A stretch of DNA of 64,000 nt from Polytrichum commune (taxonomy: Eukaryota > Streptophyta > Polytrichopsida > Polytrichales > Polytrichaceae), in NCBI GenBank assembly GCA_950295325.1, contig OX485803.1, forward strand, positions 54,389,554 through 54,453,553, read 5' to 3'. Shown here piece after piece: positions 35,455 to 48,228 of the stretch. The translations under genes and the position numbers were made by a program. Below the pieces are notes generated by a model. That model did no database searches. It saw only the letters and a list, made by a program, of their open reading frames with translations, and had not been told where the DNA came from. Position 1 is the first letter of the stretch. Each line of letters opens with the position of its first letter.

Positions 35455-38180
35455 ACTTTCAGGCTTATACCTGAACCACCCCACAGGTCTCAGGTCATGA
35501 TGGCCAATAAAATTACTCCAACATCAGCTATCAAATCATGGTCAATATTCCATGAGCACTCTATTCTCTGTGTTTGTAGTGTGAATCCTGTTAGTGGCAA
35601 AGGTAGGCAGGCCTAGAATGACACTTTCAGCTCTGCACCCACTTCTCCCAGGATATGAAACACATGATTAGTGCAAGATAATTCAAATCGAAGCCATAAA
35701 AAAATTTCCTCGTAAATTTGGAGCTCAAATGAATATCTTATACATGAACAAAGTGAAAAACCCCAATCATGTTGACTATTGAGCCTAGGATTGTTAACAG
35801 ATTTTGAGCATACAGTCCACCCTCACTTAAACACATGTGTTTTTGGAGTCCGTTCTTAGATCCACACCTAAGCACACACCACTCAAATATGCATGTCTGA
35901 TTTAGATACATAACCAAACTAGGCACCCTTACCTTTCAATGAATGGTAACAATCAATTTCACAGTTTGAGATACCAGAATAATCAAGGTTTTTTATATCA
36001 CACTGTCTGGAAAAGCATAGTGAACATCAATAAAACTAGGGCTGAGATGGACAGAGAACTAACCATACTTGTCACAACCTTGCATTGGACCTGCTAGCAC
36101 TCTACTGAAAGACTTTCCTCGATGAGATTTTGCTGCACCACCTTCCACCTTCATACTAAATCACCGGCATACTCGCTCTTTTGCCCACAACTCTTTGCAT
36201 TAGACCACAAACTTTGGCCACTAACAATACCAGAAAATTTATTGTATTAGAGGTTTGGCCAGAGCACTACCCACAACACTGTATTACAGAATGCACCATA
36301 ATGTGGCCTATCTTGGTTGCTCATAACCTACCTCACGCCACTCCAAATATTTTTGGATCTTCTCAACCTCCTTCACGCCCATTCATACACTACTGTTGCA
36401 TATGACCTACTCAGCAATTTCAATCTTGGCTAACCAATCTCCAGAATTACCTTTCAGAAGCCACTCCCCACATGTATCTAGTGAGTTTTTTAAATAACTG
36501 CTCTGGGTTCTGCTTTAACTTAGTTTGGAAGAACACACCAATCTTATAATTAATCACAGTAAATCACCAAGTCCTTCTGAGAAATACTCTTTTAAAAACT
36601 GGGCCGCCCTAGTACAATGATTGATTTTGGGCCATCTGCTATGAGTGTCTACGAAACATTGTAGTATGTATTGAATAGAAGATAATCAATACAATTTAGA
36701 AAAATCTTCACATACTGTTCACTGATAGTGGAAAATGTTAAAATCACAAAGGATGGTCAATGCAGATAGAAACAAATTGACGAATCTCAACAATCTTGAA
36801 GTTGGCTCACCGGTGTCCACTGCCTGTGATGTTGCCCTTCCTTACTTTTTCAGTTCACACCATTTTTTATTTTTTTTGAGAGCCCTATTTTTCCCATAAA
36901 TTCATACGCTTCCAACAACCTGCGGAGACAGCAAATCAGCCACGTCATTCAGAATCCAGAACAATCTTCCGTGGCTTCCCCACACATCAGATCATTGCTG
37001 CCAAAACTCGACCAAAGTCCATTGAAACGGACAAATCGCACCTAGAAGGCATCGTCACAACGTTCGAAATTGATATTCCTGACTCTAGGAATTACCAAAA
37101 AAAAGAGAAAGAAAAACAGCACCATGGTCTAATTCAAATCTCTCTAGGTTCGTGTCAGACCCAAAAGCTTGTGAGATTCATCAACTCACAGCCAATCTCG
37201 GACAGTGGAGAAGGAGACGATCGCGTGTGTAAGAGCAACGCCTTCAGCTTCAAGTAAACACGCACAGCTTCAAACCTTTTTTAAAGAAATTCTTTCGTGC
37301 TTACTGCAATTCTTGTGATCCTCAAAGATTGCATTTACTCCCTTAAGTAGAGAATTCTAGGGTTTAAGCCCCTTTCCTAACTGTTTACTTGATTCAAATA
37401 CGTTCCTGAATCATTCAAAAGTACCTCCGAGATTCCATAAATACGTTCCTGACCTCAAATCCCAGCAACATATCTACACAACCTTCTCTCCTGCCAAATT
37501 CTCTCGTACCGAAATCTGGCTCCAGAAGCACAGAAATAGAAAAACCAAAGGGTTTCTGCCTTCAATGCTTCCATTCTCGACCAAAATGCACACAATTTCT
37601 TCCAGCAAGTGACACCTTCCATCACAGATCTCGGTGCCCCGAGAAAAAACAGAATCCCACACCCATCATCCTGGACTCTGAATCATCAGGATCTCAACCC
37701 ACATATATCTTGTACACTCCGAATTACTTCACCGAATGACCTAAACACACTCTCCCCACACATACAATCCAAAATCCTTCTCAAAACGCCCACAAACACA
37801 CAAAACACATACTGGTTGGAGTTGATAGCATCTCCCGAAGCCTTCGGAGACAAGCTCCACGAGATCTGTGTGTGTACGAGGAAACAGAATCCAGAAATTC
37901 CCTTCCACTGTCGCACCCTTACCTTTGGGTACAGCTTTAGTGAATGGTGTGTTGTTGGCGATGATGCCGTGCTGAGGTTTGTGTAGCGACCATGGAATCA
38001 GATGCCCTCGCTGATGCTACCTTTGGCTGGCAGGCAGGAGCACCCGAGGAGCTCAATAGAGCCTGTCCATGATTGATGAGAGAAAGAGTGGGCAAAATGG
38101 ACGCATGTGTGGTGTGATCTGGACCTAGTGAATGCCCGCAAACGCAAAGCACTCATCTGGCAACAAAGCAAAGCACGGAA
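35455..38180 (-). promoter_or_regulatory. upstream region/leader of the S-acyltransferase gene
   Basis: No gene clearly recognised. A possible leader exon (minus, about 36152-36055, reading MKVEGGAAKSHRGKSFSRV) has a GTTAGT donor but its phase does not fit the next exon. C-rich sequence at 37100-38150 with a GTAAGG donor near 37921 looks like a plant 5' UTR. A dispersed-repeat copy lies at 35705-35935. Confidence 0.35.
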
Positions 38181-38291
38181 GACAAGCCTAAACCCTAGCT
38201 AGCCATAGCCACAGCGCAATGACAACAACCCAACTCCAGCTCACCCCTTTTTGTCTCCCTTTTTACTTCGCTCTGGACTTACCTAGTATGG

Positions 38292-38341
38292 TTTATTTAT
38301 TTATTTGTTTGTTTGTTTGTTTATTTGTTTATTTATAATCA
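38292..38341. repeat. (TTTA/TTTG)n simple repeat
   Basis: Tetranucleotide runs of TTTA and TTTG. Confidence 0.9.
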
Positions 38342-38526
38342 TTTATATTTAATAAATATTTATATAGTAACTTGGATTAGATTCCATGGTACCCACCCGT
38401 CGCATGAGTGATGAGAGGGAATTTGAGGCTTTGTAAATCCATCCATTCATCCATGGGCTCTAAGTGAAAACAAGTCCCTCTTAAATGTTGAGAGGAGGAG
38501 GGCAAACCGACCCATACACTACACTA

Positions 38527-38746
38527 CACTAAATATGATATTGAGTGTCACTTATTATTTGGATTTACACGTTGGTATATTTTTTTAATGTTCATGTAAT
38601 TTTTTTATCAAGTAAAGTTGTTAGTGTTCTACAATATCCAAACAACCAAATAGCATTTTTTTCCGGTAAAATATGAGACATACAATAAACAGATATAGCA
38701 TTACGTGATTCCAAATAGTAAGTGACACTAAATATCATATTTAGTG
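38527..38746. mobile_element. TA-flanked MITE, CACTAAATA family (copy 3, short form)
   Basis: 220 bp with near-perfect inverted ends: CACTAAATATGATATTGAG against CACTAAATATCATATTTAG on the right. TA lies on both sides. The best-preserved copy in the window. Confidence 0.88.
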
Positions 38747-39190
38747 TAGTTTCTTGTTGAATGATTGTAGCCCCGCCTCCAAGGTATCAGTGTACGGATT
38801 TGTTCATCCCAGCATGTTCACAGTTGATTCCTTCCGATGGAATCTCACCATAGAAATTTGTGGTCTCTAATGTTAAAATGTGGAGTTGAACCTATTCCTA
38901 AACCACGCAAGTGTTGAGAGGAAATTTGTGTCTTTGTAAATCCATCCATTCATCGTGGATGAAGGGGGCTCTAGTGGAAACAAGTCCCTTACATGTACAA
39001 GGTTCACATGTTGAGGGTTGATTTATTCCTTTGAATCTCATTATATGGATAAATGGCTTATGATGTTATATAAAGTGGAACTTAGTCTTAAATCTTGCAT
39101 GGCCATAACCACAATGCAACAATACCAACCCAACTAGTAAAGATATGTATTGACCTAGAATAGATTTCATGGTACCCACCTACAAGTCTA

Positions 39191-39663
39191 CTATTTATGA
39201 TATTTAGTGTCATGTACACCACTTTGCAAAGGGCCTAAACCATATGCCTAGAGGTCTCAAAGTGTCACACCTGCTTGCCAATATGATTTCATTTTTCAAC
39301 ATAAGTAACTTCTTTAAGTGAAAAAATATTTACATTGTGACATTTAGAGTAGCACATTGGGATATGTTAAATGATAGTGTTGTTTTTTAGTAAGCAAGGG
39401 GAAGATCTTTTTCAGCGTACTAATGGCAAGTGTCATTTGTGTACAATTTGGTCAACTAGAACACCATTGTGTAACATAGGGATACACCTCATAAACATTA
39501 TTGAACATACTCAAGCCAAAATATTAGTAAGGGCACTTGAAAGCCAAGTGTCATGAGTCGACACTTATGATGAAGTTGTTAATCATCAAAGTAACCTATC
39601 ATACGCCTCAAAATAGGGTAAGTGATACTATTATGCATGTGACACTAAATACCATAAATGGTG
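39191..39663. mobile_element. TA-flanked MITE, CACTAAATA family (copy 4)
   Basis: 473 bp, TA on both sides. Ends CTATTTATGATATTTAGTG and CACTAAATACCATAAATGGTG. Its interior differs from the other copies. Confidence 0.75.
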
Positions 39664-39828
39664 TAGCGAGAGGGGATTTTTAATCCATGTCCTAAAGCCA
39701 TCCATTCATTGTGGATGAAGGGGCTCTACTGAAAACAAGTGCATTACATGTCAAGGGTTGATTCGTTTCAATTGAATCTCACTATATTAATTTGGGGTCT
39801 ATGATGCTAAATATGGAGTTCGGACCTA

Positions 39829-40207
39829 CACTCAATATTGTATTTAGTGTCACCAATTCTATTCGTCTTGCTCAACACTAATTTTAAACCGCCCATGTAT
39901 TGTCACCAACATTAAATGTATACCTAACATTAGTTCTCAGTCCTTGTAAAAGAACTTGGGCGTAGAGTTGCAATGTTGCAAGTGTTGTCACTTACTAAGT
40001 GATTTCCATCCAAATTTCAATCATCCATGACAATGTTATTAGGATGCATAATATACCAAAAATTGTTTCAATAATTGACATGGATTTCATTCAGATTTTC
40101 ACCATCCATCATCCGTGATAATTCAAGTAATGTTATTCATAAGAAACGTCATTAGAAAAGTTACCACAATGACATAAAATACCATGTGACACTAAATACA
40201 ATATGTG
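39829..40207. mobile_element. TA-flanked MITE, CACTAAATA family (copy 5)
   Basis: 379 bp, TA on both sides. Its interior matches copies 1, 2 and 7 (shared blocks TGCTCAACACTAAT, CACTTACTAAGTGATTT, TCATCCATGACAAT). Confidence 0.8.
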
Positions 40208-40388
40208 TAGTCCTAAACCCTAGCTAACCATAGTCATAGTCATAGTCATAGCTAAGCCATGTGTATATATATATACACATTGACTTAGATTCCGTAACAC
40301 ATGTTCCATGCAAGTGGTGAGAGGAAATTTTATCTATGTAAATTTATTTATCATGGACAAAAGATCTCTAGTGAAAACAAGGCTCTTA

Positions 40389-40694
40389 GGGCCGCTTCAC
40401 ACTATGGTTGAAGGCCGAGAGGCTGTCAATTCTTTTTCATAAAAAGAATAAAAAACTGACATGATCTTGGCCGTTAGATTGGAGGGGTTGCTTTGGACAA
40501 GGAATAAAGTGGGATGCTCCTTCTTCCTATGGAATTTGGGCTTGGCCTTTGGAAGCTTCACACTATGCCCACCCGAAGGCTTCAAATCCTATATTTTATT
40601 GGTTATTTTCAGCCCATTTCTTTGGACTCTCAACAAAATTTGGCCATTCAATCCCACGGCCTCTCGACTTGGATAGCCATAGTGTGAAGTGGCC
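40389..40694. mobile_element. PIF/Harbinger-like MITE (copy 1)
   Basis: 306 bp with 19-bp inverted ends GGGCCGCTTCACACTATGG / CCATAGTGTGAAGTGGCC. TTA precedes the left end; the right flank is altered. Related to 57146-57619 by its ends. Confidence 0.7.
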
Positions 40695-42436
40695 TGTACA
40701 TGTTGAAGGCTTTCATGTTCAAGGTTGATTCACTCCAATGGAATCTCACTATACTAATTTGGAGTATTTGATGTTGTTTTTGGTGGTGAACCTAGTCCTA
40801 TAGTCATATGTGCAACAACGACAAGTCAACTCCGCTTCATTCCTCTCTACCTCTTTTATTTTACCTTTTTATTTCATTGTTGAGTTGATAATAAGGTTAT
40901 GATTTTTATACTAACTCGGACTCCATAGCACCCATCTAGTGCACTTGCAAGTGGGGAGAGGGGAGATTCGTTTCCCAACACCTACCATGAAACGAACCCC
41001 CATTAGATTTTACACGTTGTTGATTCATCCCAATCTAATCTCACTATACCAATCTAGGGTTTGTACCCATGATTTAAGTGTTAATTTGGCTTAAAAATAA
41101 GGCTTCATGGGCTCTACATATTAATAAGCGTTTTTGTCCTCCCCCCTAGGTGTTGTGAAACATCATGTAGACTCATCCATCATGGATGAAGGGACTTGAA
41201 TTCAAATGAGTCCTCTACATGAGACAAGCTATTTGATTCCAATTGAGTCCCATTAGACTAATTCAAGTGATCGAGGACCATTTTAGTTCAACTAATTAAA
41301 CCATTTTGAAATATAAATAATCATAAAAAATAACTATGTTCACATGCTATGAAATGACTCGTTGCAATTTCACCTTCCTAATGGATGAGTTTACACATAC
41401 ATCACGAATCCCTAACCCCGCAAGTTGTCGTGGTACTAGGCACTAGCTTTTGTTGCAATATCCTCGTACAAACTTAACCCTTAACTGCCCAAGCCTATGA
41501 AAGGGTTGTTTTGAGTGCATTTCACTCAATGTTGGTTGTGAAAATCTCATGGACATGTTTTGAGGTCAAAATGGGATTTATCCATAGGATCTCAGAACAC
41601 ATGGGAGATGAGCTATTTTGAGGGGGGGAATGGGCACAAATGATACTTTGAAATATTACATTACAACAAATGAAGGAAGTGATGCACAATGGAATGGCTT
41701 GTTATATCCCCCGAACAAATACCTTTGACCAATCAAAGTCACTTGAGAAATGAACAGAATGCTCGTGTGATCCACCATATGGGAATGACTCAATAGTTGA
41801 GCACCTTCATCAATTCTCATGTCAAAATGTGCAAACCACAACAGGCTAGCCACCTTGTGTTTGGTATATGTAAATTGGGTGTAAACTGTCCCATATTTCT
41901 AACCACACATATGCAAAGAACTCCTCAAAAATCAAAGAGTGTCCAAATGTTAAACTGAACGATTGATGTGAGCACAAAGGTCAATTTTACATGAACGTTA
42001 ATAAACATTTCACTTTTATGAACATCTTCAATGTTCGTGCAACGTTTGCATTGGAGTGGCAACCATCAATTAAGGTCCATACCCTCACACAAGCTCTCAA
42101 CACAACAAAAGCATTGCAACTTTCTACTTCATTTTTTTTATATACGTTCTAATCGTCTTCAAATTGCATGGGTCATGAGATTATGGGATGATATCCATAT
42201 CGGCTTGATGTTTGTAGTTATTAGATTGCGGATGAATGAGCTAGGTGGGTTAATGTAAGGTTGATTCATCCATCAACCATAATTGGGTTGCTTAAAAGTG
42301 AGTTGGCCTCGTAGTTACCATGTTACAATACACATGGTCCTCAAATTCCTAATCCTAATCCTTTTACTTTTTTACTTTACTGTGTATATATATTAACTTA
42401 GGTTCCATGGTACCCGCCACAAGTTCTTAAGTACTA

Positions 42437-42656
42437 CACCGTTTATGGTATTTAGTATCACCTACTATTTGGAGTTACACATTGCTATAATACTTGATTG
42501 TTAGTGCAGTTTTTTACCAAGTAAAGATGCTAATGTTTTATTGTGTCCAGACAACCAATTTGACATTTGCTAGTAAAAGAAACTAAAATCTACAAGAACA
42601 AATTATAGCACAACGTAACTTCAAATACTAAATTACACTAAATACCATAATTGGTG
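42437..42656. mobile_element. TA-flanked MITE, CACTAAATA family (copy 6, short form)
   Basis: 220 bp, TA on both sides. Ends CACCGTTTATGGTATTTAG and CACTAAATACCATAATTGGTG. The same short form as 38527-38746. Confidence 0.82.
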
Positions 42657-44865
42657 TAACACCTTATGTTACACTAAGTTATCCCACACAACTTATTATC
42701 CACCATCCTTATCTTTACGGAATCTAAAGAGGTCGTACGGATACCTATGCATCAAATTTGAGTCCATCTCGTAACTTACTAGTTTACTACGACACACCAA
42801 TTTATACGTCCACCCTTAACCCCTAAGCGTCTAAGAGGCCCAAATTGTCATGCCTCTCCCAACAACAAAATAAAATAAAATAGCATATTTGATTTACATA
42901 GTTTCACTTTAAATAGCTAATTATGTCATAAATGACTTTGTCTGAAAATCAATTTATTCTTCTAGTGCACTTTTTGAAAAAGTCAAACGCTTTCATGTTG
43001 TTGAAGCTTTATGCAACATGGGTGCCCTTGGATCCAAGTGCAAATGTTTGATCATCGATATATAGTATAAGTATATTTATACTTTCTCTTTAACATTAGA
43101 CAATGTATATAATGAGGCTTTAAACACATAAAATATGTTCGTGAAGCATGTACAAATTGTGTATATAACCGTACATTGAGACCTCACATGGTTTAAAGGT
43201 AAAGTGTCCAAAAAGCCCAAACTGGTTTTCTCGAGTATAGTTTATATATTTTAAGGCTATGTAGGTATATCGTATGCCCAAGCTGCTAGAGAGCTACGGT
43301 GATTGTATACAAAAGCTCCAACCGTATCGATGTGAATTCTTAATACATGTAAGAGTCTCCCACATCATTATGCCAACTTGGCTCCTTCTTCTTCTTTGAA
43401 ACCCCAAAAAAAACAAATAATAAAATTGGTTATTTAATATGGTATCCTTTACATCAAAGCTCAAAGTTGGACTCACTTGAGCTTGCAAATTCTAGGTTTT
43501 TTATTTATTTTATGCTTGGATTTCACAAGGTTTCATCCAAAGCTCAATCTATTGCGAGATTGAAGATTGGTCAAGCTCTCAATAGTTTAAAGCAAGACTA
43601 AAGTGTGTGCACAAAAGCCTTACAATAATATCAAGGAAGGACTTATCTTCAACACAAAAGATTCCATGACAAATCAAAGAACACTCAAAGTCCATTGGCT
43701 CGTGGTCCATTGGCAAAACGAGAGTTTGAACTCTCAGCATTCTTAAGCGACGTTCACAAGGTAGTGTAGGATATTACCAAGAGTTTGTCATTGACATTCC
43801 ACGTGGGATCCATGTAGGTGTCACTTAAGCGTTGCCAAGCTTAGTAAACATTATTCAACCTCTTAAGTTGAAGGAAATCATGTAAAATGGACTTGAACAA
43901 ACAAACATCATTGAAAGGTGGACTCGACTTCAGTTCATGTTATCCCTCAAAGGTATAAATGTTCCAAAATGGGACATTCAACTTCAAGTGGATAGACTTC
44001 ACTCAACAAAAGATAAATTTAACAAAGTGTTTCTTTTTCCACGCAAAGCTAATAAATTTCTAGCACCTCCAAAATTTTGATTTTTTTTAATCAATGATCG
44101 ACCTTTATATCTCATGAAGTGTCCACAACATGAATGATATTTTGATATTGTTATGCACTTGAAAAACATATCATGTTTGCAACTTCCTGTCACTCTCATG
44201 ATATTTACAATTTGCCCAATGACATGAAGTCTCTCATCAAAACTCCAACTCATGTTTTATTTATTTATGATAACAAAGTCTAAGTTATCCACTCCTAACT
44301 TCGATAATGGTGCAAGAATCAAAAGCATCATTCTTAATTTTAACCACATAAAGTATGATCCTTTGAGTTGTGATCGTTCTTGAAAGTCCTTGGAAACATG
44401 CTTCTAAACTAAAGATTGTGCACTATGTATGTACCTACTCCCTCGTCCTTTAAACCCTAAAGCTCTGAAAGGCCCATTAAGGACCTCGAGACATTGTACG
44501 GAGGTGTTTAAGGTGCAACATTGATATTATAAGTTGAACATGTCAAAAGTGACCCCACCTAATACAAACACATGTATCCATAGAATTCTTGTGATTAGAG
44601 CACACGCATAGTTGAAAGAAAGTATCATAATATTTGAGCTTGTGCAAATGACCTAGACTCAAATGGACACCATGCATATCTCATTACCAAGGTCATGTAT
44701 GACCATATTTTCACTCCCTCTTGGTTGTAGATTATGTTAAGTAAAGTTCCGACCTTATAGGCATAGTGAACTTTGACTTTCATGCTTGTTTGAGGCTCAC
44801 ACGAAGCACGATGTAGACCCTAGAAAGTCTATTTGGTGACCAATATAATTTCTTACTAGGATAAT
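42657..44865. other. intergenic, nothing recognised
   Basis: AT-rich sequence with short, unconvincing frames. No terminal repeats or known protein remnants recognised. Confidence 0.5.
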
Positions 44866-45180
44866 ATACACGTGCCTAATCCGGTTACTTTTCTTTATCA
44901 AACAAATATATTTGAGTGGTAGGTGGTTCGGTGCGACTCCAAGAATGGACACCGAACAAATATGCATTTTGTAAGAGATTGGATTGCGTGTTCAAATGTT
45001 GATAACCATTCTTGGCTCAACAATCAACATAATTGGAGGGATGTATATGACCAGTCAATGAGCACGACAATGTTCACTTTGACAATGAATAAGATATTCA
45101 TATGAGCTCCAAAAACTATGAGGAAAGTGATTATGGCCTTGGTTTAGATTTGTTAACCATCTCGAACTAACATTGCCCGT
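44866..45180 (+). repeat. dispersed repeat, best copy
   Basis: Landmarks in order: CCGGTTACTTTTCTTTATCA, ATATTTGAGTGGTAGGTGG, GACTCCAAGAATGGACACC, GATAACCATTCTTGGCTCAA, CAATGAGCACGACAATGTTC, AAGATATTCATATGAGCTCC, GTTAACCATCTCGAACTAAC. Related pieces: 4250-4800, 25260-25800, 35705-35935 (-), 56475-56560, 57622-57880, 58020-58150 (-), 58876-59040 (-), 61230-61500 and 63895-64000 (-). No coding capacity or terminal repeats are evident; the class is unknown. Confidence 0.7.
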
Positions 45181-45247
45181 CCTTTTGTTGCCAAAATACA
45201 TCGAAGTAAGTACATGGTTGATGTGTGTTTGCTAATTTAAATAAATA

Positions 45248-45310
45248 GTAAATCCCTCCCTCCCTCCCTCTTATTCTCTCCTCCCCTCTCTCCCCTTCTC
45301 TTCCAACCTT
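45248..45310. repeat. (TCCC)n/CT-rich low-complexity tract
   Basis: TCCC and CTCC runs. No gene nearby. Confidence 0.8.
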
Positions 45311-46299
45311 GATGCCTTCCTCCATGGGTCTTTCTTGCCCTCTTATAGCAACATTGTGTTTATTGAAGCTCCAATAAGTTCCGATATTATGAACATATGC
45401 TAAGGAGAAAGTAGAGGTCTGCAAGATGCAATGATATAACCAAGGAACATAGAACCCAAGTTACTACTACTATAATGGCTGACAAACGAAACCATGGTTA
45501 TAGTCATCAAAGTTGTCAACTGATATTTCATCTTCACATTCAAACATAACATTATTCAAATCCATAACAATGTTCTGTGGGACTGACAATATCCCACGTA
45601 ATATTCCTGGATATTCCCCACATTCAGATTGAATGTGAATGTGAATAATGTTATGAGGATAACGTGTTTCTAACAACCACACAAAAACACTCACTTCATC
45701 TCTACTACAAATTCACCTCTACTCCATAAAAAATAATCTCTCCATGCTTTTGGAACCAATAATGCTGGAGATCTTATACATCACGTATGTATTTTGAAAT
45801 TATACAATGTGAATATAGACCGTGACGTGAATTTTCGGTAATAATAAATGGCTTGTTGTATTACAAGGTTGCACTTCTTGACACCAACACAAATTAACTT
45901 AGGCAAGAGTTTGATGCAATTTTCTTATCATCCAATGTATAGAGAGATCACACGATTAGTGTGGACATGCTAAACATGTTTAAGGTTTAACCCATTTAGA
46001 CCAACTTTGGTTGACTGCCACATATTAATTGTAAGTATTTATGGTGCTTATTAGCCATGACCCTATGGAGCACATATTTGGGCCACTTCACACACAAGAA
46101 TGAGCCCATGACCATTGCACTTCAAGCACTCTCATTGGTGGAAAAGGCGGAGCCAATTCAACTTTGCTTTACACTATACTTGAGGGACCACTGGAGTATG
46201 TGAATGCAAGATGGATGTAAAGTCTACATGGATTCCTTCCTACATGGCATCAAATGGATCGTGTTTCACTATCTATTGGATTAGTTTAAAAAAAAACTA
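45311..46299. other. intergenic, one small stem
   Basis: A short inverted repeat (CATAACATTATTCA near 45545 and its complement near 45645) is the only structure I saw. No gene. Confidence 0.4.
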
Positions 46300-46676
46300 C
46301 ACTTAATATGCTATTTTGTGTCACCAATTTTGTTTCTCTTGCTCAATACTAATTGTGAACCATAGTATAGTGTCACCAACACTAAATGTGAACCCAACGT
46401 TATTTGTAATTCCTTGTAAAAAATTTGGGGGATATTAGATTTACATTTTTGCAGTTACTGTCACTTACCAAGTGATTTTACATACAAATTCCAGTCATCC
46501 ATGACAATATTTCATCACAAGTTGCTGACAAGAGAGGGTAGGGTTTTGGCCAATGGATGAACTCATCCATCATCCATGGCAATATTTGTTCAACTCATTC
46601 ATAAGAAGTGTCATCCGAAACGTTATCACAATTGATGGCATTATATACCATATGAGACTAAATATTATGTTTAGTG
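46300..46676. mobile_element. TA-flanked MITE, CACTAAATA family (copy 7)
   Basis: 377 bp, TA on both sides. Ends CACTTAATATGCTATTTTGTG and a right end AAATATTATGTTTAGTG. Interior as in copies 1, 2 and 5. Confidence 0.8.
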
Positions 46677-48228
46677 TATTTCTTGGAGATAGGCTTAACA
46701 CAAAACCGGAAGACCATGGGACTCCAAAATCTCACAACCATTGATTTATTATATATTATCATGCATGAGAACCCCACATATATAGATTCAACTCATTGAA
46801 GTAGCATTTGGTTGAGGGCCCGGTCACATATGTCTTCACACTACACTTGAGGGCCCGTGACCACATTTCATGATTTTGGAAGTGTCTCGGGGACGGCCTT
46901 TGGACACTTCTTTTGGGCTCTCACAATTTCATGGTCACGGCTCTTGGCTCGTGTATGAGGTGGCCCTTAGCACCTACAGTAGTGAGATCTTGAAAACGAG
47001 GTGTTGTAAAATATCCACCCAGTACATACCCGGACTTGCTGGTTGGGATCCGGGTACCATGCACCGGGTATTGGGTGGTTTGAAGAAGGCGCCAAACTTC
47101 GCAGACAAACCATGGCGATGGCGAAACACGGTTTGCCTTCTGTGATTCCGCAATCATTTCGATGACAATACACGCGCCACAAATTCAGTAACTTGCTCTC
47201 ATCAATTGCAACTGGGGAAATTCCCATTCCTCTTATGTTTTCAGGTGCACAATTGGTTCTAGAAGAACATAATGTGCATACTATGCCTGTGCCTGTGTTT
47301 GTTCCTGTGCTTTTGGAGTCTCAATGTCGTTTTGGGAGATAGTGGGTCACAATTTTCGTATAATTTCATTTCTCCTCATTAACTTTAACACGAGATTTTC
47401 AATTCGACTCATGTGAATTCATTCAACATTGATTCAAGAACAACGATGGTCACAACGACAGTTATAGGTCCTTGGCTACGTTGAACCATCTAAACCCCAA
47501 ACCCTAGTTATCCCACATATGTAATCCTTGGTGCCAATAATTTGTTTTGAAATAGAGTGTTAGTCGGTGTATGCTCAAAAACGAGTCCAGAAATACCAGA
47601 GCCGCTTCTAAAGGTTTCCCTTGGTTGACTTGATAGCAATTACCTATGAGGATTAAACCCTAAACCCGGCGTTGGATCACTGGATACTTGAAGATCTTTT
47701 GAGCCTGTAGGAATTCTTAATCATTTTAATCTATGTGATATATTGTGGTAGATCATGGGAATGGTATTCATTTGCTCTTACCCATGTGAATAAGTTGGCC
47801 TCCTCGTTTTCTTCTGTACCATGTGCTTCATTCAGAATTGCCTCAGCTATGGTTCCGAAACACAAGCTTACTTGTAGGATATGAAGGTCAAGTCTTACAT
47901 TTAGACCACAGAGATTGAAAGGGTTTAATCATGCATGCTGATTGAATTGTCAATCGGTCACTCAAAGCCCTGAGAAGCTTACTTGAAGATGTCATTGATG
48001 TAGCAAATTCATGACCTGGTGGAATTCATCGAGAGAAAGGAGAGTGTCAAGAGAGGGTGTGAACTGAAAAAGTAAAGAAAGCGGTATCATTAATAGCAGA
48101 TATGCGATCCTTTATGGATGTCGGCATGATTTTTTTCATGGATGCCTCGTAGGAAAGTGAATTCGAAGCCAATCCTAAGGCTACCAGGATCATCATAGGA
48201 ATTTTTGGCAATCCGTTACGGGCCAGCC
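46677..48228 (+). promoter_or_regulatory. upstream region of MMS21 with telo-box motifs
   Basis: No gene recognised. Two AAACCCTA telo-box words occur (about 47500 and 47655); in plants such boxes are common upstream of replication, repair and translation genes. A leader exon cannot be excluded. Bases 46800-46975 contain decayed PIF-like end sequences. Confidence 0.4.

Larger units (their letters stand above)
38180..42430. repeat. degenerate repeat modules, five landmarks
   Basis: A module is repeated with decay. The landmark TTCCATGGTACCCACC or a variant lies near 38382, 39164, 40287, 40918 and 42402. It is followed by GAGAGGAAATTTG, CCATCCATTCATCNTGGATG, GTGAAAACAAGTCCCTTACA, AATCTCACTATACTAATTTG and a CCTAAACCCTAGCTA-type end. 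Several MITEs sit inside the modules, some at equivalent positions. No coding region seen. Confidence 0.65.

Noticed and set aside
37609-37986. 125-residue plus frame upstream of the S-acyltransferase gene
   Set aside because: No recognisable motif, Pro/Thr-rich from C-rich leader-like DNA, and no homologue comes to mind.
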